In this document: positions 56,012-64,000 of the stretch, in pieces
How the letters are laid out: every line of letters begins with the position of its first letter
Position numbering within the stretch: the stretch's first letter is position 1
Origin: Pseudeuparius sepicola
Taxonomy: Eukaryota > Arthropoda > Insecta > Coleoptera > Anthribidae
Length of the DNA stretch: 64,000 nt
Assembly (NCBI GenBank): GCA_963920635.1
Contig: OY987298.1
Location: 70,329,949-70,393,948 of the forward strand
Direction: 5' to 3'
Position numbers and translations under genes: made by a program
Notes under the pieces: generated by a model
What the model was told of the DNA's origin: nothing
Database searches by the model: none
Seen by the model: only the letters and a program-made list of their open reading frames with translations

Positions 56012-56648
56012 GTGCACGGCCACACATAAGGAGGACGGCGGACCGGAGAGCAAAGCGGAGATGGTAGCGGAGCGTTCAAAACAACAGGAAACCTACTATC
56101 GTGTCCACACATACCGCGGAGAGGGGAGCGGAGAGTAGGCATGTTTGCTCGCTGGTAGCGGAGCGTTCAAGTCAGTTTGACATTTTCCGGCGTATTGGCG
56201 CGTATTTAACCTCGAAAATAGAGCCTTGTATTCTTATATACCTCATTCACATCACCACAACCGAGGTGTTTATATACCTCATTCACATCACCACAACCGA
56301 GGTGTTTAGATAAACTTTGGGTCGGGACTTCCAAAATTATTTTTGTACAGATGATGGAATTCTCGAAGTGTTTCCCTGCTTAGGTTTATTTCATGTAGGT
56401 ACCCACACTGCACGTTTATTTTGCAAAATCCGACTTTTCACATAAAAATAATGTAGAAACCAGCATTTTTTAACTTCCAACCTCTCTGCGCAATACGCCT
56501 TTCAAAGCTGTCACAATTCGTTGACTGTGTGGACCACAGAGATCATATATATATGATCTCTCATGTATATATGATCTCTGTGGTGTGGACACTACCCGCA
56601 CTACTCTCCGCTTTCCGCCCTGCTCTCCGGTCGTGTGTGGCCGTGCAC
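56012..56648. mobile_element. MITE in pogo gene, TAA duplication
   Basis: The ends gtgcacggccacaca and tgtgtggccgtgcac are perfect inverted copies flanked by TAA (56009-56011, 56649-56651). Removal restores SSHLTVDDI in the transposase. 637 bp. A TAA/TTA duplication is typical of PIF/Harbinger. Inside are a 36-bp tandem duplication and a small palindrome near 56530-56585. Confidence 0.85.
56238..56309 (+). repeat. 36-bp tandem duplication
   Basis: atatacctcattcacatcac and the following 16 bases occur twice in a row without change, inside the Harbinger-like MITE. Confidence 0.9.
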
Positions 56649-57660
56649 TAACGGTAGATGACATACGAGATTGTGACTATTATGGCATAAGATTCGTCCT
56701 CCTACCGCCAATTCAACACATATGCCAAGCTCTCGATGGGGCATATTTTGCCCCTTTAAATTCTAACAGAATTTAAAACAAAAAAAGAGAGGACCTTTGC
56801 AAAAAACATACTTTCCAAAATTGCTGAACAAAATACTACAATAGACGAAACACTAAAAAAGAATATTTGCTAAGGATTCAGAAGCCGTGACATTGTGCCA
56901 TTTAATCATTTAGAAATTCTCAAAAGATTGCCGAATGAAAAACCTTCTAACACCGAAAATGACCTAAACCAGTCTTTAGTCGATCTTCTGAAAGAAACCT
57001 CTCGAAACAAGTGAGAAGAACTGGCAAGCGCACAAAAGTTGTTCGAGGAAATCCAGTGGAAAGAAACGCTTTTGGCACTGAAGCTGGGCCCTCAGCTGGG
57101 TCAAAAGTCGCCAAGTCAAACTGAACCATTAACGCCGCGAAATTATGAGATTGTACCACCACCATTTGATTCAGATGGCGACCTGCCAGTTTTAACCTAT
57201 ATACAAAAAATAGAGACGAAGAAAAAAGCAATGAAAATATTTGTGACCTGATCAGTGAATTAAATGAAATATACAAACTGAAACCGAGACTGAAAATGAA
57301 ACCACTGAATCAGATCATAGTGAGGAAAACACTGCTGTGATAGAAAATATTGTTAAGACTGATGTTATAGTGATAGAGAAGTAGGAAATTCTACAATCAA
57401 AAACCGTGAGACCCTTACCAAAGAAGAAAACATAAAAATTGGCTCCTTCGTTATTGTCAGAGTGCCAATAAAAAGTTTTACACAGCAGAAGTGAAAAAAA
57501 TTGGTCGTATTTAATATGCAAAAAGAAATGATATCAGAAAAACATTTTTTCACTTTCTTTCAGTGCTAAACAGGATATTATCAAAACAATTTATCCAATC
57601 AAAATTATACGAGAACGGTTTGACTTTCTAGATATTCCTCCTGATTTAACTTTTGTATAA

Positions 57661-58777
57661 CGTGTGCATCAACAATGGCAAGTTTTATTTTTACTTTATT
57701 TTGAAAAAATATATTTAGCTATAATTATATTATTATTTCACTTTGAAATGGCAAATTTGTAATATGACACAATATATATTCCCTCATTCTAAAGTTTGTG
57801 GGTATATTTCTCCTTGGTTTTTCCATTCTCCGAATGAAGTCTTTTAAAAACAAATTTTATTGTCTGAAGTTGTCCTATAGAGTGGCCAACTTTGGTTTTA
57901 TAAGAAAACTGTCCGAAGTAATCCGGAAGATTCATGCAATACGTTTTCTTCATTTTCTTAAAAAAAACGGAGTTGTTGGTGACAGAATTTTGTATATTAC
58001 TAAAGAAAATCTGTAAATCCTAGTAACCCGGTTTTACGGTATACACACTAACCTGACTGTCTTATATATTTTCACACCCTCGCTTCGAGTAATTTGAATT
58101 GAGCTTGCTGTCAGTTCACAGAGGATTCTGTTTAAATCGAGAACAACGGACCAGCATGTACAGTTCTGCTACTGGTTATATTGTGGTGATGTCCCATCCA
58201 ATTTTGAATAAAAGACACTAAAATGAAACTATAATAATGGAAATATTTCCATTGTCAGCTATTCATGAACTTCAAAGCTTTCTATGTTATAAACATAACA
58301 ATGATTAATAATTCTAACATCTGAAGTAATTTCTGACAAAACTTAACTACTGAACTTCACTGAACTTTTAACAAAAATTTCCAACCTTGCAATTATTCCT
58401 AGCGTTGGCCCTACTAGCTAGTGCAAATGTAACATTCTATGATTATTAAAAATTCAAAAAATATTTTCTAGGCAAAAAGGAAATAAAATGGGGTTAGGTT
58501 AGGGGAGTTCCTGCAGTGGCATGTGTTATGTGGGTGCCTGCAGTGGCATGCGGATATCGGCGATCGGCATTTCCAACGCCAAGATGGTGGTCGTTTGACC
58601 ACACGTCATGTTTATTTTCGTCGTTGCGGAGGACAGGAGAGAGCTCCTAATAGAACACATTCCATACTAAATAGTTTGGATCTAAATAGATTGTTAAGAA
58701 AACTTTTGATATATACCACGTTTTATTAACAAGACATTTCAACTTCACAGTCAAAACGACATATATTTCGGCCTTTA
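57661..58777. other. Pogo flank and unassigned sequence
   Basis: The frame at 57798-58016 contains IHAIRFLHFLKKNGVVGDRI, vaguely like C-terminal tails of insect pogo-type proteins, but I cannot confirm it. The short phrase tgcagtggcatg occurs twice near 58512-58550. No right terminal repeat of the pogo element was recognised. Confidence 0.3.
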
Positions 58778-58990
58778 CAGGATGACCGTATTTCGAGTCT
58801 ATGCATGGGGATCTTGGTTATCTTAAGAGATACCGAGGTCGGTTAAATTGGGATAAAAGTTGCGGAATTTGTTGCCGAGTAACATGGTAAAAAAAATTAG
58901 CTGGCCCTCCTCGTTTTGAAAATAATTCAAAAAAACTGAAATTTGTCGTTTTCGTTTTTATTTCTTTAAACGAAGGCACTTTTTTTATAA

Positions 58991-61900
58991 CGATTTTTTG
59001 ATTTTGGTTAATCCATATTTGTATAACTCACCTGTGCCTGTTCTTTTTGCACTCTTTTTTCCTGATCGCAATCAGGAAATAAGCGTTGCTGCCGTGTCCT
59101 GCTCTGTGCTGCTCTATTGAGTTTGGGGTACCTATATTTTGTCGGTGATCACACGATTTTTCGCACACAAGGTTCGAATGCCTGATCCTTCTTTTGTTTT
59201 GTCGTAATATTATTTTGAGCACCAAACTTATAAGTCGAAGACCAAGCCAGAACTATTTCGGGTTTCTTGAATAAATACTTTTGCAAGTTTAAGTCATTTC
59301 AGAGGCATCGTGACCTCACTTAGTCCAATTTTTTTGTCATTTGCAACCTTGCAATATTTTTTATTAACTTTATTTCTTTGGCTCGCAGTTAGTCAAGTAA
59401 AGCTTGTATTTCTCTTTGCATTTCATATAGTGGGGGGAGTGTATTCATGAATATGCTTTGTAGTATATGTGGGATTTAAATTTAGCTAAAACTTGTATTT
59501 TGGTTTTATATAATTTTTATAAATTTTAAGTCATTATTATATTTCACTAAATTTCTTTTGTAAGTAAGCGGTATACTATATACTGTCAAGGCTTTAGCAC
59601 TGCCTAATTTACTTGAATTTATTTCATGCACGATCTTCGCGAGCAAACACCAGTAGACTGACTCGGTGAACACGTTCCTACAATCTGCAGACCACCAGCT
59701 GATACTGGGACAGCTGACCTGGCCAAGACCCTGAGATTTAGAGCTAGCAACATCAACGCCACTATAACAGCTGTCAGACGGTTAAGTTGGGTCGCAGTTT
59801 CATCGGGAACTTGTAACGAACGCAGTCGTAGACTACACGTCACCTCAAAAGAAGATGAACATTCTTGTAAGGGGTTTCTTTAACAAAAGCGTTCCTTTCT
59901 TAAGATCGTACGTGCAAAAGACTAGACCTTGGTTTGGTTGACGTGTACTCGTCTCGAGAAGTGCTAAGTTGTTTTTGGACTTTCCTAATCATTTCGAAGC
60001 AATTCACTTCACTTTTATTGTAAAGTTATAATGTATAACAATCCTAGGTTTGCTATACTTGGGTCTGTCCAATAAAATCCTGTTACCTTCGTTAAATATA
60101 CAAGATTTATTTATCACAAATTTGAGACTCACAATTTTGATTTGACAACTTTTAAATGACAACTATAAATAATTAAATCAACTTTAGCATGAAGTTAAAT
60201 TCGAACAATTAAAATAAACTAGGAGAGTTAAATTTCGTTAATAATTGGTTTGAAAACAATAAAAGGGTTAAATTGGCTTTACAATTAAACTGACTGTTCA
60301 GCTTCTATTATGATTCACTCTGAATCTTAAGTTTGAACTGCGTCTACAGTCGCTTACGCTCAAACGAGGCTCGTAGTGTGGGGCGTGGCTAGGGCTTCCT
60401 CCGGTCCTTGTCTGCTCAAATAGGCGTTGCAGATGTTGAGGCTAGCAGATATCTCAGGGCGTCGCCGAAGTAGAGCTGACCAGGAGTCAACACCTATGCC
60501 AACGCAACTCCACTCGATGCCTACGCAACTCTCGTCACGTTGTTCCGTCGTCAGAGGGCTGTGATCGTAGCGTCCTCAGAGATGGTGTGCAAGCATGAAC
60601 AGATCAGAAAGAAAGTAGCATTAGACAAGGTCTAAGCCTTTTACAGAAATTTATAAAGCAATAGGTTACGATTAATATTTAAAATTGAATTATGATACTA
60701 AAGTTATTAAATATTGACAAATGATGAAAATTAAACGTTTAGAACTATACTAAACTAAGGGGAACTATGCATAGTTTTTAAATTTTATAGATAATAATAT
60801 TGAACTGACCGGAATAGCAAAGTGCTTAATATTTAATAAGAAGAAAAATTTTGAGAATGCTCCAGCCCGAATTGTTGAAATTTAAGAAATTTTAATACTT
60901 ATTTAACGCGACAAGTTTATTTGAGACTTGAACGGTAAAATAGAGAAACTAAGAAAGCTGATAAAAGGCAATACGAATTTATTAGGAAAGTGAAAATATC
61001 GGTATCAGATTTACTTGAGTGGCCCGGTACCACAGAATCGAGACCTAACTCGAAAAATAAGAAAGTAACGTGTGACCAATGTGACCAAAACTTGAAAATA
61101 TTCAACAAGATAACAGCCGCAAGATGGTGGGTACTCAAAAAAAGGACAATGCTATGTTTTTGAGTTAAAGATGGCCGGGGCCCCGGACGAAATGTGTCCT
61201 TCAAAAAAATAGCACGTCAAAAAAACGCCACAGGTGAATAGTAAAGTTGCTGAACTAAGCAAAAATCAAAAGAAATTACTCACCTGTGGGGTTTTCCAGG
61301 AGAAACAGCCACCACCTGCTTGCTGTGTCCCGCGCTTCCTCAGCTACGCAGCCAAAAAGGAAATGCCTCGGGCAAGCGTTGCTGCCTCACGACGCCGTGG
61401 ACATAGAAAAGAGAAAAACGCAAAAATATTAGTCACACGAAGTCAATCCCCGATATTAAGATACAAAACCACTCAAATAAATCACCGATGGCAAAAATTC
61501 AACTAGATAAAAGCCGAAAATGCCGAAAATTTGGCGGGAAATGGGCAGATGCCTCTGCGCGACTCGACACACGAAGACGGGAGCAAACTCTCCTCAGGTC
61601 GGACCCTACCGGCCGATCGCTGGCAGGACCTACGTCATCCGACCAATCAGGTTTTAGCAAGACACGCATTTAATCAACTAAACAGTATTTATGTTCAAAT
61701 TATGCAATGACAGAACCGAAAAATCGAGTAATTCATAATACAGATCTTTAACTACATACCTGCTGAAATGTAAACACACACTTGAATTTTCGCATTTTGA
61801 GTATGCCAGGGTTCGACGCTAGGCGAAAGTACACGGCCATTTCCGTATATGGCGCGCGAAAATTTGAATTATTTGAAATTTTAAAATTTGAAAAAGTGGT

Positions 61901-62265
61901 AATAAAATTGAATACAATGTTATAAATGAATTGAAACTGTACGAAGAATAAATTAGTTATTAAGTATGAGATATTATGAGATATGTTCGAAAATAATGAC
62001 TTTATGTTAATAACAAAATATAAAAAACGAGTAACGGATTTTGAAATGGAAAAATCCGTTACAAATGTCATAGTTGACAGACAAATATTGTAAAATCTTT
62101 CAATTTTTTATTGACAAATTTTCAACTTGTAATCCAAATTTTTATTGGTAAACTATTCTAAAGTTGTTCAAAATAAACAACCCTTGTAACTGTTTTAAAT
62201 CTGTGTTTTATTTCAAGTATCATATAAAATCGATAGCCGGGCCGAAACTGTCGTTATAAACTTAG
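58991..62265. other. Interior of the long-inverted-end unit, no confident gene
   Basis: Two minus-strand stretches end in similar donor-like sites (cacag|gtgagt on minus) at about 59023-59030 and 61281-61288, each preceded by a related ggcagcaacgctt phrase, so duplicated exon-like blocks are possible. G+C rises near 60340-60600 and 61300-61660. Open frames are short and lack domains. I cannot name a gene. Confidence 0.3.
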
Positions 62266-62451
62266 AAATGTCCAGCCCCTTCATTTTCGTTTAAAAAATT
62301 AAAAACGAAAACGACAATTTTCAGTTTTTTCGCATTATTTTTAAAACGAGAAGGGCCAGCCAAATTTTGTTTTCCTGCTCCCTCCCCCGTAAGTTCACAC
62401 TCGCCAACAGGTCCGAAAGCGAAAGTGAAATGTTCGAGGTGCCCTGTTGCA

Positions 62452-62831
62452 CAGGCGGCTAGCGCCCCGCATTCCACTTTGGCTTTCACATTGTGCGCAT
62501 GCGCATATCTATTCAATTGCACCTAACCTAACAAATTTGTTTTTGTTTTGATTGCGGTAAATTTTGAAGTAGTATATTCAGTGAAAAATACTAGTATCTA
62601 TATTATTTCAGCGATTATTATTATTTTTCGGTAATAATAGAGGAGCCGGCGCAGCGAGCGAAGCGTGCGCCACCTTTTACTAACCTATATATTTTGTGCC
62701 TTTTACAACGATGGACGCTGCCGTATGAAAAAAGAAGGGGGCATACGCCCCCTATGGTGGCAGTCGGCAGCGATGATTTAACGCATGCGCACAATGTGAA
62801 AGCCAAAGTGGAATGCGGGGCGCTAGCCGCT
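62452..62831. mobile_element. MITE-like inverted repeat, 48-bp perfect arms
   Basis: gcggctagcgccccgcattc... (62452-62500) is the complement of 62783-62831. It may extend further out (ccctgttgc on both sides). It sits in the material that splits the right arm of the larger unit. Beside it gttgctaggtacaaaaagt occurs twice (62840-62880). Confidence 0.75.
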
Positions 62832-63099
62832 TCTCCCTGTTGCTAGGTACAAAAAGTGGTTGCTAGGTACAAAAAGTATTGCCTAGCAACGATGCACCGA
62901 TTATGCAGCAAGGACCCTAAAAGCATTAATAAAATATATGTAGCAACTTGAAACTGGCGTCAAATTTAATATTTTCACATCGATTGTTAATTATAAACTG
63001 GTTTTGAACAAAAAGAATACGAATTATGCCAAAGAAAAATTAAGAAAATGGTTACATCTTTTAGTGTCAAATAATGTGGCTAAATAGGAAAGCCAGGCA

Positions 63100-63480
63100 G
63101 TAGTGACCGTAGCGCTGAGTTAAAAGCGTCAGGATAGTAATCCTTAGGTCACGGGTTCGAGCCTCACACAAAACCCATTTTTTTATTTTTTATTATTATC
63201 GCTGCGTATTCTACTTCTTATATTTATTACTGATTTTAATTTTTAGTAATTGAGCAATGGTTATTTGAATATTATTACTCACAATCTACTCCATAGCGTT
63301 TAATTAAAATTACCTATATCTTTTTTATAATAGGAGCTTGTCGGAAGCAGGAAAAATATAATACATTGCACGATGCGTAAGCTCTTTTTTGGCCTCGGAG
63401 GTTGTTTAAGGACCGAGGCAACGCGGGCGTTGCCTCGGTCCTCAAACAACCTCCTCGGCCAAAAAAGTGGACTTACGCAT
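63100..63480 (+). mobile_element. tRNA-derived SINE with palindromic 3' end
   Basis: An A-box-like tagcgctgagt (63110-63120) and a B box gggttcgagcc (63153-63163), 33 bp apart, form an RNA polymerase III promoter as in tRNA-headed SINEs. The body matches 46690-47055. The 3' end is a near-perfect hairpin: 63373-63424 pairs with 63427-63480 (gcctcggaggttgtttaagg and its complement). It is not a working tRNA because the anticodon arm is not canonical. Confidence 0.65.
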
Positions 63481-63610
63481 CTTGTAATGTAAATAACTAT
63501 TATCATGTTACTCGGCCTCAAATTCCGCAACTTTGCCCCAAATTCACCGACCTCGTATATCTTAAGATATCCAAGATCCCCATGCATAGACTCGAAATAC
63601 GGTCACCCTG

Positions 63611-64000
63611 TATACAGGGTGGTCCAACATTCACCTGCATAAATTAGAGAATTGATAGAAAATGTCAAATTAAGTAGATTTTTTCATATAAACATGTATC
63701 GAAATCCTAACGGTTTTCTTTATACAGGGCGTCAAATTTCAATTTTTTTGTTCAAGTTTCCATTTATTTTTCCTAATATTTAATAATAATAATAATAATA
63801 ATAATAGTGTCTTTATTCATTGGTATAAGCATAGTGACAAATACATTTTCAGTGATGGCGGCGTTCATACAAATGCTCTTCCACGCAACCATCTGTGCAA
63901 AAACAAAGGTTTTTAAACTTCTCTATTTTAAAAATTAGACATGCCATTTGAACTTGAAATCTCTCGTCCAAGTTTAACCAATGCGATTCTCTGAATTTAA
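63611..64000. other. Repeat ends and an inverted (ATA)n LINE tail
   Basis: tacagggtggtcc (63614) and tacagggcgtc (63723) resemble mariner-like termini with no partners in view. An ATA/TAA microsatellite at 63781-63806 followed by gtgtctttattcattgg looks like the 3' tail of a minus-strand LINE running off the window. Confidence 0.35.

Larger units (their letters stand above)
54717..57660 (+). pseudogene. Pogo/Tigger transposase split by two MITEs
   Basis: Starts MPRKCRRTLGARNY, then the pipsqueak-type helix-turn-helix (INDVTKKNKSIREAAEYYRI, KSTICDKIK) and GRPTTLTEEK. After the first MITE: SVILAAAEWCFPFIKLDIEK. The DDE core reads INYDETNFCDDPGRPK (first Asp), SAAGALLSCYVIYKA, GCQYSVSKSGWFEAHSFVDW, a one-base excess before the GDNLSSH-like block, then after the second MITE LTVDDIRDCDYYGIRFVLLP and ALDGAYFAPLN. 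The C-terminal part includes GFRSRDIVPFNHLEILKRLP and ends RFDFLDIPPDLTFV at 57660. Several stops and shifts. Nuclear DNA transposase, now dead. Confidence 0.87.
58778..63610. mobile_element. 4.8-kb unit with long inverted ends and TA flanks
   Basis: The left arm 58778-58990 is matched in complement by two pieces on the right: 63507-63610 (outer half, cagg..gaccgtatttcgag) and 62270-62380 (inner half, ctggccc..gttttgaaaat). TA flanks both ends (58776-58777, 63611-63612). The right arm was split by about 1.1 kb that includes a MITE and a SINE. The 3.3-kb interior shows no transposase. Confidence 0.7.

Noticed and set aside
62840..62900. Possible CRISPR-like repeat (gttgctaggtacaaaaagt twice)
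   Set aside because: Only two adjacent copies without spacers, beside a MITE; an ordinary tandem duplication.
63110..63163. Complete tRNA gene
   Set aside because: A and B boxes are present but the anticodon and acceptor arms do not fold as a tRNA; a SINE head explains it.
1..64000. CRISPR array, bacterial operon or viral genome
   Set aside because: No regularly spaced direct repeats and no compact bacterial-style genes; retroviral-type enzymes all belong to retrotransposon families and no envelope gene was seen.

Overview
This window looks like A+T-rich nuclear DNA from an insect. GT-AG introns interrupt the few genes, and arthropod-type transposable elements fill almost everything else. 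Runs of the cctacctaggta type recall aphid and other hemipteran genomes, but that placement is a guess. I see no bacterial operons, rRNA, CRISPR array or complete tRNA.

The one candidate host gene is a coiled-coil protein on the + strand. Its 5' exons lie at 3822-4315 and its 3' exons at 51341-52431. The splice phases match across an intron of about 47 kb, so most of the window would be the inside of one intron packed with nested elements. Exon 2 carries a TGA near its start in the phase that fits, so the 5' model is uncertain.

Left part (1-18 kb): a hAT-type element (674-3337, 8-bp target duplication) sits inside a small foldback element. A large P element (6044-11531) has terminal repeats, a perfect palindromic 8-bp target duplication, 34-bp subterminal inverted repeats and a four-exon THAP transposase damaged by one stop and two frameshifts. 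It sits inside an older inverted-repeat-bounded unit. Next come a MITE with a 10-bp duplication and a DIRS retrotransposon (13266-17832) with gag, RT/RNase H, tyrosine recombinase, inverted ends and the internal complementary region typical of the order.

Middle part (18-45 kb): a deleted Ty3/gypsy copy, a degenerate tandem-repeat block, and a Ty3/gypsy element with 5' LTR, gag and pol but no 3' end (20148-25670). After these come a 2.1-kb nested palindrome with TA duplications (28385-30528), two THAP-domain gene remnants (31358-32520 on +, 34919-35576 on -), a BEL/Pao pol (36236-39693) split by a 1.2-kb insertion, and a degenerate Jockey-type LINE on the minus strand (about 39930-44540).

Right part (45-64 kb): a tRNA-like SINE, a hAT element (47656-50918) carrying a 5'-truncated RNase H-bearing LINE, then the host-gene 3' exons. 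Further on are a mariner-ended unit enclosing an unrelated transposase start (52801-54391), a pogo/Tigger transposase (54717-57660) split cleanly by two MITEs, and a 4.8-kb unit with long inverted ends (58778-63610) containing another MITE and a SINE.

The value of the window is its insertion record: at least six insertions can be undone by removing the element plus one target duplication. All transposases and reverse transcriptases seen here carry stops, frameshifts or truncations, so none looks active as written.
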